Assembly (NCBI GenBank): GCA_033558025.1 | Contig: JAUCEF010000009.1 | Location: 1,054,001-1,118,000, forward strand | Reading direction: 5' to 3' | DNA from: Phytophthora sp. 'mugwort' | Taxonomy: Eukaryota > Oomycota > Peronosporomycetes > Peronosporales > Peronosporaceae | DNA length: 64,000 nt | Translations under genes and position numbers: made by a program | Shown here: piece after piece, positions 33,101 through 43,953 of the stretch | How positions within the stretch are numbered: the stretch's first letter is position 1 | How the letters are laid out: each line of letters opens with the position of its first letter | The notes under the pieces: model-generated | The model's input: only the letters and a program-made list of their open reading frames with translations | What the model was told of the DNA's origin: nothing | Databases searched by the model: none

Positions 33101-33359
33101 GTCCGCTTCGAACTCGTACCGACAACGAACGAGCTCAATTGCACCACAACTGGGCTGAAATTCAACGAATGGAGGAGAGTAAGCACAGCGTGTGGTAGGT
33201 AACAAGTGCTGTTTTAGTAGTCGATTTAATAGTCATATTAGTATTAGAATTAAGCAATATTTCTCAGTTAGTAGAACTAAGACTAAGTTCGATGCAAAAC
33301 CCAAGTCAATTTTAATATTAGTACTAATCCCCTGAAATTACCACTACTATCAAACCCTG
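30182..33359 (+). mobile_element. hAT element 1, complete with TIRs and TSD
   Basis: A full-length hAT transposon of 3.18 kb. The ends are a perfect 17-bp terminal inverted repeat, CAGGGTTTGATAGTAGT at 30182-30198 and its complement at 33343-33359. An exact 8-bp target duplication GTGACGAC flanks it (30174-30181 and 33360-33367). TAGTACTAA-type AT-rich subterminal motifs follow both ends. The CAGGG start and 8-bp duplication are hallmarks of hAT, and the coding part confirms it. The ends are well preserved although the gene is not. Confidence 0.93.
30681..33198 (+). pseudogene. hAT 1 transposase, broken
   Basis: Probable start ATG 30681. Near 31000 a BED-type zinc finger appears: HICHICAETNTW and then ANASNAKSH. 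The catalytic region holds VMYDLWTN (near 31550; first Asp) and ISDTAPAARKISQQFD (near 31750; second Asp). IGTEGGAFRYFASSKSPQR and LPQLAAIIDVDVRVAS follow. The C-terminal dimerisation block lies at 32908-33198 (YPTIAKLARVWLGRSSS, FQERVFSTGSFVMSPLRTRT). A single TAG at 32878-32880 interrupts the last part, and at least four frameshifts lie upstream. The catalytic residues I can identify are retained, so decay is by frameshift. It would be a cut-and-paste transposase; this copy is dead. Confidence 0.82.
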
Positions 33360-33367
33360 GTGACGAC

Positions 33368-36137
33368 AGAAGGCAAATAAATCGATGCCATCCGGGACGC
33401 GGTCCAAAGGCGTGCTCACTTCCCAATTTGCCTCAGAGACTGAGCACATCGTCTCCAGTAGGGCATGAACAGTCCTCCTTTCCGCTTCAAAACTAGGGAT
33501 TACGAATACATACCTTTACAATGTTAAAACATTTTAACATTATGGACACTACGTCGAAGGAGCCCACGAGCAGTGATACGACAACAAACAACAGCGATGA
33601 CAAGAGGAGAAGGATGAAACGCAAAGACAAACTTGGACGGAAGCTTAAGCGTTCGACCGCTTGGAGAAGTCGTAACAGGCGCGAGCTCGCCACCGATAAA
33701 TGCCTCAAAATGAATGCCTGGAACATGTTGGTAGAGACCATCTATATCAAGAGCAGACGAAACCTCGACAAAGGCATTAACCAAATTTCTATTCCTGCTC
33801 TATTGTGATTGACAAAATGCTCTGTGTTTGATGCTGTTCAGAGCAAAATAAGCCCAAGTTCGTGCGTCTAATGCACGACTATGACCTCTACAAGTACATC
33901 GCTTGCTTGAGCGGAGGAGCAAGCGATGTATTGTAGGCATGGACTCCGACATCCCAACACTAGATGAAGATTTATGGGAGCGACTAGTCGATTCCAGCCC
34001 GAGAAAAGACCAAAATTAATGAGATCCGCAAAGCTGGGTTCATACACGCAACGGTCTGCTGCTTGATAGCCCGTATGTCTATGTGATATTTAGCCGTTAC
34101 ACAAAGAGTAATAACCGTTGTATGCTCGCATAGATACACGTGCAACTGGCAAGGAAGCTCTGTACAATCCCGCAGCTACTACAAAAAAAAACGTAGTGAG
34201 TGCGGATGCCAGTCCCATAACCTTCAATACGCTCACAACACCGATAGCGGCAGCGATGTCGACAACACCAGGTCTACGACGTCTGCATTCGAAGAAAACG
34301 CGTAGCGTCAAAACATCGAGCCACCAGCGACATGTCGATAAGCTGGAGGGGCTTCGCCGATGGGCCCTGAAAGATATCCGCGCGCAAACGTAGGCCAAGA
34401 CAGGAGGATTTCCGGATGGTAAGATGTGATCCTTGCTGCGGGCGATTAAGATGTACGCCACGATGAAAGTAGATGGCATGAAAGGGAGACGCAGTGCAAC
34501 TGAAGAAGATAACAAGGTTGTGGCTGAGGACTCCGGTGAAGACAGGATGAAAGTAACGATGAGGACGAACTCGAAGCCTGCATCGTCGTGATCAGCCAGT
34601 GAAGTGAGTTTTATCCGCCCGTGTCTCCTATCAGTCACCACATAGGTACAATCACTAGTGTTACGACACGATGACATCATCATTAGGAGTGAAGCGTTAA
34701 AGGTATGCTTGTTAAGGCAAATGGAAGAACGTTCATGGCGCGTGAAGACTTTACTCGCTCAATTCACTACTGCACTCAGACGAATCACTGACATACTTTC
34801 ACCCAACTGGAGTGCATATCATCTCCACTTTCGATAGATAGATTTGAAACTATCTCCATGAGTAGCTTATTATCAACCTTGCTTGCACCGCTTGCAGAGC
34901 TTGTATTTGCGACATAAGCTGGGATATTGAGTCTGTATCCTGGAATTATAACCGTATATCTGTGGTCATCCACTGCCGCCAAGTCGTGCCATTTTGAAAG
35001 TAAAAAAAGTTGGCTCATCATCATTAACTGCTGCCGGGATCTCGTCGGCATCCCCACCAGCTCCTTCGAAGTCTTCGCCGAAGTCGTTCACATCCAAATC
35101 CCGAATAAAAGCACATGCAATTCTCACAGTCTTGATGTTCACCAACTCGTAGACGGTAACATTCTAAATCGGCACTTCTACACTCCAATCACTCGTTCAA
35201 CTAAGCTTCTCGCCTTGCGTGCTGCAAGTTGAATAGCATCTTCCCATTTTGTGGTCATCTAAATGTTTTATCCCATTCTTTCAGGCGATCGCGCACGCCT
35301 CGGTAAGGTGTCAGCACTTGGGCGCTCAAAAGTCGACCCCGCGGCAACGAGAATGATAAACTTCTGGACCCGCCTAGAAAATTACACCACAGCACTCCCA
35401 TAGAATGATGAGCACTACCCTTCGCATCAGGGTAAATAAAAATAAAAAATGCAGCACACTCTTTTGTTCCAGTCGCACGCTATTATCGCATTTGCTGGGT
35501 GAATCGCTTGTTGTTCCTGAAGCGCTTGACATCCTCACTCGGCACTATGATATTGAAATGTTTGCCGTAATTGCGCAAAGATCACCGAAAAATACGGATG
35601 GCGTTCTTTGAAATCATTTGGCACAGTCGTTGGCACGACGATGAGGTAACGTATATGCCGTGACGGCGGTACTTTCGGGACGGTTGAATATGCTACGTCG
35701 AGGCAGGGTCTCATGAGTCCAACATGCCACGCTGCTCCTATCCAAATGAAAGCAACAGCAAGCACCTTACGAGGTTGCTGAAGCGAACTTAGAATGTGCT
35801 GCTTGCATTTCGAAGAGCGCGGACGATGCGCGTACCACAGAAAATAGATGGCCATCATTTGACATCTTACGGTAGTGTGCTGATGCCGTGATAACTGGTG
35901 GAGGATACATTACGTGCGTGTAGGGTAAACATACAAAAGCATATGCTTAGTGTCTGAAATATACACCATTAAAGCATCTATCTTTCAAGAACAATCCTAT
36001 ATTTGGGAACTGTCGGAGTTAGAGGTTTCTCATCGAGACCAAAGATTTGTGTGAAATTTCGGTACTGTTTCCGGTATGACCATAAAAACATTAAATTCAA
36101 GATGCAACATGTAATTCAGCTTTACTACTCGTCACCA
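33368..36137. other. Anonymous DNA, short ORFs and a hairpin
   Basis: No family recognised over 2.8 kb. A plus-strand frame at 33545-33808 (ATG in MDTTSKEP) is strongly basic (DDKRRRMKRKDKLGRKLKR) with no known domain. A perfect hairpin lies at 33895-33930. Open frames near 34118-34393, 34927-35232 and 35405-35611 lack motifs. Minus-strand frames opposing them look like shadows. Confidence 0.35.
33895..33930. repeat. Hairpin, 13-bp perfect arms
   Basis: TACATCGCTTGCT (33895-33907) and its exact complement AGCAAGCGATGTA (33918-33930) flank a 10-base loop. Confidence 0.75.
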
Positions 36138-36760
36138 CTACTCGTCCGTTGAAGAGATCGTCAACAGCCCAATCGCCTTGTACAAGTAGCGCACGCAGGT
36201 ACGGCTACAACCTATCGATTTTGTCGTCCCACGACTAACATTTCCAGCACCGCAATGCATTGCAATGCACCAGACGCCACACGAACTTCCATCCTGCTGC
36301 TCGCACCAGTCGATCGTCTTATAGGTAAGCTCACCTTCCATGTCAAGAACGGTCTCCACGACCTTGGGTACACTCTTTTCAATAAATGTGTAGTTTCGTT
36401 TCGACTGGAGAAGGTCGAACATTTGACACAACTTCTCGTTCTTGTCGATCATGAACGCAACCCAGTGGCACTCGACATTGAGGAAGACGCCAAACACCCG
36501 TTTGTAGTTGGGATCCGCAGCCCCGAATCCCTCGCAACACTCCGTTTCTGCTCCATCGATGCGAAAAAAATTCGTGGTAAATGGGATCGATGATGCCCGC
36601 GCCTGGATATTCGTTTCTTAAAGCGAGCAGGACCATCAATATTGACGTCGAGCGCAGCCAAAGCTTTTCGCGGAAGTCCAGTAATTTGTAGCCCTCCACT
36701 TCTTCGTTTTCATACTTGTTTAGACCGAGATTTAGATTCTCGACGTAGCCTTTGTAATCA
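36138..36760 (-). pseudogene. Ulp1-like C48 cysteine protease, one frameshift
   Basis: The C-terminal catalytic domain of a Ulp1/SENP-type (C48) SUMO-protease fold. All four usual residues are visible: His in ECHWVAFMID (codon 36467-36465), Asp in QMFDLLQS, Gln and Cys in EQQDGSSCGVWC (Cys at 36281-36279). The part before it (NEYPGAGIIDPIYHEFF) is offset by one base at a T7 run near 36570, so a single homopolymer indel separates an otherwise readable domain. It lies downstream of and in the same direction as a MULE transposase, the arrangement of Ulp1-carrying MULEs known from plants and oomycetes. It is most likely a transposon-borne protease and not a host deSUMOylase. The homopolymer shift could be a sequencing error. 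Confidence 0.72.
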
Positions 36761-37060
36761 GACTGTGTGTGCCATCAATATACAAGTTTGTATCAGTGAC
36801 ATTTCCAAGCATGTAACCCATCCTAGTACAAACCTTCGTCACAGCACTTGTGTCATGCAAACGCAGGACACATATCTTCCGCACGTCATTCAACCGTTTC
36901 CATCCACACGGTTGCCTGCATGACGAGATTGATACGTTTGCAGGCCTCTAGAACTATACGTATGGCGTCCAATTGATCTTTTGTAAGGCTTTCGTATCCA
37001 GTCAGTATGCAAGCGGTTTTAGGTTCTTAGGGCGTAACTCCATCGCGCAAATAGCTTCCA

Positions 37061-39980
37061 TCACCTGCCCCAGCTGCGGAACTCCTTGACAACCGGAATA
37101 CGTTGTCCGATGTTGTACAATGTGATGGCAACAGGGCCTTGAACATCGATAAAAGGTAGCATCAACGCGTCAACCATCGGCTTTGCGCGAAATAGGCTGA
37201 AAGGGCCGTCCAGCATGCGTGCCACATCTTCCAACTTTACAGCTGTCTTCACTTTACCAGTACGATACGTTTCCGCAAGCTGTAACGCCAGCTGACGTTC
37301 CTCCTTTTCTTTTTATCTTTGCGCTGCGCTTTGATCATGCCCTGAATAAGACGTCTCTCGGCAAACTTCCACCGTGGATGTTCCATATTAGATGTCCCAT
37401 TTTCGGTAGCCTTCGGTGTCCTTTCGGTATCTTTTTGGTTATGTTCTCCGGAAGGCTCCAAGCAGGTAGGTGCTGCTGCAACTGGCATCTCTTCGTTTGG
37501 TGGACCATACATCGGCGGCGACAAGTGATCTGTTCTGGGAAGCATGCTGGGTCGGGGGAACTTCATCTCCACTCCTTTGCGTAATTGTATCGATCGCTGT
37601 TGCTGGATCCGCAAGTGACGCTTGAGTCAAAGTCGCAGCTCTGACGGACACCACCTGCGAAAGACTAGGAAAATTAGCGGTATTACTGCAGGCAAAGTCG
37701 ACGACCTATCCACTGTTTAGCGCCTTGTAGAAGTCTTCGAGCCTCTTGTAATCGACCAAATATGTAGGCGTGGGCCGCAACGCCATCCAATCCAATCTTT
37801 TCTTTGTCAGGGCCTTGGACTGGATGTACATGTCGGTCGCAAACACAGTTTTCACCTTCGGGAGCGAAGGGGCTGTAACATCCAGTAGACCCGAGCGACC
37901 ACATCACCCTCGGATATGTAGTGGACCGCTCTGTGACAATCCATCGGATAGGTATGGACTTCATCGGAGGTATCGCGGTCTCGTACCCGAGTTTAACTCT
38001 GGCGTGCATCACATGGCGGCACGGCAGCACGCACGTCTCCATGAAGATACACTTGCAACGACTCCGCTGCGTCAACGCAACACTAAAACGTTAGAACAAA
38101 TCTTCACCAAAAGTACAACATTTACAGCAAAATCACATCGTACCTCAGTATTTACCTCGTACGCGTTACCTGTGGAATGGCTAGCCACAATGCTTTACCA
38201 GGAGAAAGTAGGTCGACCATATATTCTGTATTGGGGCCCGTCGCCAAACAATGCTGCTCCGCAACTAGTCTATAAGCCAACGAACTGATCTGCATCGCCA
38301 GTGAACATAACTTAGGATCGTCGTCCAATCGCCTAGGTCTGCTTCCCACGCGGTGATACTCAGCGATATACTGGTCCTTCGCATATTCTTGGAGTGTAAT
38401 CAGTGTCGTCACAGTTCGTCAATACAAAATGTGCCCTTGATCACGTCTTTAATCTTTCCCCAATTAGACTCGATGCGGTTGTTCGTATTGTTCGTCAAGT
38501 GCGGCACGTTGCCACGCAGGTATGACACCCACCCGTCCTGCGAACTATCCCGACTTCTCAAAAACGTCTGGTAGAGTGGGTGTGCGTCGTCGCCTTTAAA
38601 AACATCCAGCATGGTACTCTTTGCCTCATCTTACTCCATCTTGTTCCTCGCGTACACTAAGAGACCCATCAACGCCTTCATCTTATTCTTCACGGACGGA
38701 GCCAGTCTAGTCACCTGCTCCTTCAGCCAGGTGACGACGTGCCACCGACAAAGCAGCTGTCGCGCTTGGAGAAACCCCTCCTTTAATACGGTCTTCTCAT
38801 GAATCGCCTTATCGGTCATAACACTGGAATCTTCTCCCACTCCGGAATTTGCTTCTTGAAGATCTCGATCACGCGGCGTAAGTTCGCTTTGTGTTCACTC
38901 TCAGCAAGAGCATGATGCACGTACTGTCCCTAAACACAAGTAAAAATACAGTGGGTTAAGTATATTCATAAACATTATTGATTCCCTGCAAAACTAGCAT
39001 ACCTTCCCGAAGGCATCATGCACGACAAAGCTGAATAGCTTGTACCGGTTCGCGTTGGTGTCGTGCGTTGCGTCCACCAACCCAACCGCAGGGAAGACCT
39101 TAAGCAGACGCTTCATCTTAGCTGTCTGAAACGTCACAATACGCGAGACATCCGACTCGGAATCCACGCTTTTGGCGGCAGAACTCGTCCGGTACGACCA
39201 ATGCTCGTTCCTCATCCCTAAGGTCTGCTTGGTCTTTGATGCATTGCCTCTGAATGATGTTGTGGAATTCTTTCAGCTTGGTTTTCTTACCTACCAAGCA
39301 CACCAAAATTTCACTAAAGTTAAACAAAATACCAAAGTTGAATATTACCAAGTCGTTCACCTGTTCGCTCACGGTGGTACTGCATAATTACCTTCGTACG
39401 TGCTGAAGCCTTGCGTAACACTGCGACGTCGTTTGTAAGCGCTCTTCATTCACTGTCCTGTTCTCTGAGTACTCGCTCCACACATGTTGGTTGACGTCGT
39501 GGTTGTGATTGCCATTCGCCTTCACTCGAAGCACCCACGAGCCGTCCAATGCAGCCGTCACACGAGCATTAATCCGAGTCGTGCATTCGATACCTCGGAC
39601 CTTTTCGTGTTTTCGGTTCCCTTTTCCGCGCGGGGGTAGGGCTGGTCGTGCGTGCACACGAGCGTCTTTGAGTACTGGCCCCACTCCTCAGGCAGTAGCT
39701 GTACCTCTTTCCACTGTCTCTTGCCCTGGTGCTTCAGTCTTTCAGCAGCACATTTGATCTGGCTGTTCCGAAAGTAACGGATGTACTTGTGCGCTTGGAA
39801 AATTTGCTGGTATGTCTTCACCTGATACGAGTAGAAGACTTGATGAAAATCTCGCCAACTGCCGACAGTCGTTGGGAAATGTTTGAACGACTGCGGCAAC
39901 GTTGACAACTTCTTCTTTCGGGTCGGACTTTGGTCTGAATTCGGTGAAAGTTTTTGTCGTCGTGTTCTGATGCATCGTCA
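37061..39980 (-). pseudogene. MULE transposase with SWIM finger, broken
   Basis: Minus-strand Mutator-like transposase. The N-terminal DNA-binding part (FAR1/FLYWCH-like) is near 39690-39400 (GIECTTRINARVTA and NGNHNHDVNQHVW). The MULE domain follows: FPAVGLVDATHDTNANRYKL (first Asp, near 39080), VMTDKAIHEKTVL (second Asp, near 38820), QARQLLCRWHV, and TNNRIESNWGKIKDVI (catalytic Glu, near 38470). The SWIM zinc finger CKCIFMETCVLPCRHVMHAR lies near 38055-37995. A predicted 73-bp intron (38930-39002, GTATGC...TTTAG) joins VHDAFGK to GQYVHHALAESEH. The tail to 37061 holds VARMLDGPFSLFRAKPMVDA. Single-base shifts break the frame in several places, although all three catalytic residues survive. 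No terminal inverted repeat was found. Confidence 0.82.
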
Positions 39981-40867
39981 GACGCGTCTACATCGTCACT
40001 CTGTTCTTCTTCCTCCGGTTCATCCACTTCTCCATCATCTGAAGGGTCACCGTCTCCAGCCGTGTCTCCATTATCCGAAGATTCACTCTCCTCTCCTCCT
40101 TCACTTTTTCCACCACTGACGGGATCTTGGCTTTTCGTCTCCTTCCCGCGAACTTCTTCACTAGTGTCGGGCACAATACCAAACGTTCGCTGAAGCGCGA
40201 GTCGTTCCTGCCGACTGGAAGCCCGCATCCGTATATTTGCGCCGTCTGTCGCCTCCTTGAATACCCGCGCGATGGATTCGGCGCTGCGTGCTTTCACAGC
40301 AGCTTGATGGATGTGTGTAACACTGCCATCGATACGTTGCTTTCGGTGCTCCTGCCGGATCTTGATGCGCGCCAACTCTGCGCTTATCCGCTGTGAGGTT
40401 ATCACTGCGCCGCTCCCCTGGGAATGCTGGTAGGCCGGCGCTGTCCTCCTGTGAAAGAAGCTTGCTGTTAGGGCACACATACGCGCGGGCAGGGAGAGGG
40501 GGGGGGGGGTGCGGGGACTGACGTACCATAGTAAGCGGTGCTGTTGACGCGGGACGTTTGGTGCTCTGCTGTAAGCTCCAGAGGGGGGATTTACGAGTGC
40601 CAATTGAATTTCTGAAAAAAATCCGAATTTACTGGCGCAACGCATTTTATCATTTGTTGTACTGAAGTTCAACCCAATACACTGTAACTGGCTCTTTGCT
40701 TTGCACTAAACGTGCACATAAAGTTACCTACCTACACATAAATCAACGTGTACTTTCTGTGGTAGCAGCGCCTGCCGTGAGTGTCGTGGTAATCGCGCAT
40801 CTGTCTTCGCTGGCGACGAGAAGACGGCGCAGACCATTACGCTTCAGACACGGTAGGTGCACCGCTG
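39981..40867. other. Acidic low-complexity N-terminal region and flank
   Basis: On the minus strand 40125-39960 encodes a strongly acidic stretch (SDDGEVDEPEEEEQSDD). This may be the N-terminus of the MULE gene or just low-complexity DNA. A G12 run lies at 40498-40509. I see no promoter motif or TIR I can trust. Confidence 0.35.
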
Positions 40868-40975
40868 GTTCAAGGCATTCCCAGAAGTCTTGCTAATTGA
40901 CGCCACCCACAACACCAATGATTCTCGCTACAAGCTTTACTCGTTCATGGTGAACGATGTATACGGTCATGTAAG
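40868..40975 (+). pseudogene. MULE transposase fragment (opposite strand)
   Basis: About 35 codons on the plus strand read FKAFPEVLLIDATHNTNDSR then YKLYSFMVNDVYGH. This is the first catalytic block of a MULE transposase, similar to but clearly diverged from the minus-strand copy at 39.1 kb. No neighbouring block is readable, so it is an isolated fragment of a second, oppositely oriented MULE. Confidence 0.7.
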
Positions 40976-41605
40976 TTGAATTGCCTCTAGTCACTGAGGA
41001 TGTACCTCTAGTTACATGAAGTGTCGATGAGTGTGCCTCTACTTTACATCATCGTGTAATAACTACACGTTGTACAAGATTGTGCTCTAGCTACTGCCCG
41101 TGTACCAATACTTACCTTGTTTGTTGTACGACGTTTATAGGGTCAATATGTTCATCACAGCCTTATGGAGAACGAAAGTGCAGAATGCCTTACAGATGCA
41201 ATTTAATCGTTCAAGTTTCACAACCCGTCGTAGGAGGGTTGTCTCGGTAACATCAACACGTGAAAGTAACGGCTTGTTGGTTTGGCCAGTAATTCCTGAT
41301 TATAGCATAGTGGTTAACGTCGAACACCGCCTTATATTATTTTCGCACGCGATTTTGCAGACGCGCACAGCCTCGGTACCGGTGCAACGGCCGATAGCAA
41401 TGATATAATATTGGTGTTCGAGCTGGCCGAATCAAATGGAAGGTCCGGAGATTTTTTGGATGGTTCGACAATATTTTCATTTGCGACAGAGGTCCGCCAA
41501 TACCGTAACATTGTATTGGAGACGGAAGTCTTCAATAGAAAAGATTGCAATTTAATGGCAAGCAATCATAAATAGTGCCGTTATTTTTATTGTATTGTTT
41601 GTTAA
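40976..41605. other. Anonymous DNA
   Basis: No supported gene. The minus-strand frame at 41332-41565 and plus-strand frame at 41100-41408 have no motif I recognise. Confidence 0.35.
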
Positions 41606-41932
41606 CTAACTGCATCGGCCGATGAGGCCCGCGCCCCTTGTTCCGGTTGGGACGTCTATAATAATTAAAGCGCTGTGGTCGACAGGCCACGTCCGGTCCA
41701 GTTCCTCCCGTTCAAATTCGTTTATCATTTCCTGCCGGCAAATCAGCCGCAGGTTGCCACGTTGGCCTTGGGTACCACATCCACACAATGAAGCCGTATA
41801 TGAGCCGACCGGACCCGTCTTCTTGGCGTAGATGAGGTCGACCGTAAAGATATTAAGCCCTTGGAAGACCTCGGCACTATCTTCAGATGATATATCGTCG
41901 CTGGCCACGCTGGACCCAGGCGAAGCTGGCAC
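41606..41932 (-). other. Hypothetical minus-strand ORF
   Basis: An open frame of 108 codons with protein-like composition: an acidic start (SSVASDDISSEDSAEVFQG), then IFTVDLIYAKKTGPVGSY, and EMINEFEREELDRTW. I do not recognise a family. It could be a fragment of a larger transposon protein. There is no evidence of expression. Confidence 0.3.
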
Positions 41933-42479
41933 GCCAGTTGGGGCCGCCCTTAGCAGCTCTGCTAGGATGACGCTGAGCTGGAAGGCGATCTCTTGAACGC
42001 CTCGCGCTGACCAGCGCGGATATATGACTGAGCCGCTTGTTCTTTTTGGACATCGCTTGTGTTGCCTATTGAAGCTCCTACTGCTTTAGCCTGCTAGTTT
42101 GAAGTTGAAGTGCTACTAATATGCGCCTTGTACTTGGCTGCTGGAAATATGCTCTCAGTTGTAATCTGACAAATTTTGGCAATTAGTATCGCTAATACTG
42201 GGGAATCATTTATCAACCACAAACAGGAAGCGAATGGCTGACCCTATCTGTTTTAAGAGGGAAAGCAGGGTGCCAGGCGGATACGGTTCACTAGAAAAGC
42301 TTCTTCTTCATCAATATGAATGTTAGGTCAGCAGCAAACTGCATTGTGTAGCTGGATGATATACCTACATTACTATGATTCATTTTGAATGGGAAAGCGT
42401 TTAGTTTGCTGACGATATCTAGTTATAGAGATGCCATAATTTTTAGACGTGCAATCAAGCATCTAACGTTATTGAGTTC
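41933..42479. other. Anonymous DNA
   Basis: No gene seen. A possible 3' end of hAT element 2 should lie here, but I could not find a terminal repeat. Confidence 0.35.
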
Positions 42480-43953
42480 CGATCTAAAGCGTCTCCTCCG
42501 AGCTAACACTAAAACCGTACTCATATTCCACAACTCGCTGTTAACATGCAAGAATGCAGCTGCTGGAAGTTGGCCGGAAGCATAGATCGATGCTGCGGTG
42601 TCAAGACGAGCTTGCACTGGGAAAACAGGCGCTCCACTGTGTTCGAAGTGAGCGGTATCAGCTTCACGAGGGGTATGTACTGCGTTGGGCTCATTGTCTC
42701 TTCTTTTTACCGCCCCATTGGGTAGCAGCGAAGCGTAGTCTTCTTGCCGCTCCTTGCCTTTCTTTCCGGTAGCTTGGTTCACCTCGACGCACTCCAGTTC
42801 CGCTTCTTTCACTGACGACAGTGAAGATCCCGCGATCACCTTGGCCACACCAGTTTCAAACGCGGGAGTGTGGACAAAATCGTGGCCGTAGCCCGCAGGT
42901 ATTTTGCCATGACGGGGTACTCTGCGAGTAGCGCGTCAAACATGAGGCGCACCTCTGCCATATCGGTGCTATCACGCAGCAGCCGCAAACACACGCTGTC
43001 GAACTTCTTCAGGTGCTCGAATAGGGCGACCAACTTCCTGTGATTGACATCAGTTGGGATCCGATCCTCAACGGCATCGACCTTCTTGATGTCACCGTCA
43101 ATCCGGATGTAGCGCTGCACCATCGTGAATGTTGACGATCTGCGGGTGACATTGCGCTTGACAGGCAGGAGCTCTGTGTGCTCCGCGAAATTGTTTTCCT
43201 TGCGGAGCTCTACTATAAGAGTATCCAGCAAGTCCTCGTATGGCGCCAGAAACCTGTTGACCGCGAGGTTGAATCTGTGGCTTACACAGCCGACCATCTT
43301 GGTTGCAATAGACTGGTTGGTGGCGCAGTTGCCGCCAACCAAAAACGCAACCATAGCATTGGTCTTCCTGTAAACGTCGAGAATGCTGTCGAACAACTGC
43401 ACATGTGCATCTGCTGCCTGTGTACCCGCGAGAGGGGATAGTCCAAGCAGCGGCACTCGAAGCTCTTCATCTGCTTCGCAAACAGCGTAAAGGGCGACGT
43501 AATGCACTCCCGCATGCGTCCAGCCGCCGAACATAAGGCCAAAGAACCCTCCGATCTCCTTTTAGACCTTCTTGCCGACCCTGATCGCGATGCCCGCCAT
43601 GCACGTTTCGACAGCCTTGACTACGACAGGTCGCAGCTTTCTCATGGCTCGTGTCAGCTCGTCTTCAACTTCGTGGGCAGGCATGTTCCCCATAACGATC
43701 CACTGAATCCACTGAAACGGATGGCTGGCCTCCTCTGACTTAACCAAAAGGATTGCAGCGGCTGATTGGAACTGCTGTGGAACGACGCGTAGTGGGTCTC
43801 GTATCCGACGTGCTTCCCCGCCAGATGCGCGAGTAGGTTCGAGTATCCGGACCTAGTCACTTGCTTTCGATCATGACCGCATAGGTTGCAGCGAAACAGT
43901 CCTTGGCCGCGAGACTTGAAGAAGAAGGCGCAGAGGAGCTTGTTGGAAGTCAT
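42480..43953 (-). pseudogene. hAT 2 transposase, catalytic Asp residues lost
   Basis: ATG at 43951-43953 opens MTSNKLLCAFFFKSRGQG followed by a BED-type zinc finger (FRCNLCGHDRKQ...HLAGKH). The frame changes near 43750, then MPAHEVEDELTRAM and a stop. The catalytic core is open from 43534 to 42836. The first catalytic Asp, expected in FDGW, is Gly (FGGW; 43526-43528). The second, expected in GDNC, is also Gly ([10 protein letters not shown]; 43331-43333). [12 protein letters not shown] and [14 protein letters not shown] follow normally. The C-terminal block continues in another frame (42848-42480) with SLSSVKEAELECVEV and LHVNSELWNMSTV. The decay shows a dead transposase. Terminal repeats and a target duplication were not found. 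Confidence 0.78.

Noticed and set aside
40127..40396. Plus-strand open frames opposite the MULE N-terminal region
   Set aside because: Overlap acidic low-complexity coding on the other strand and have no motif.
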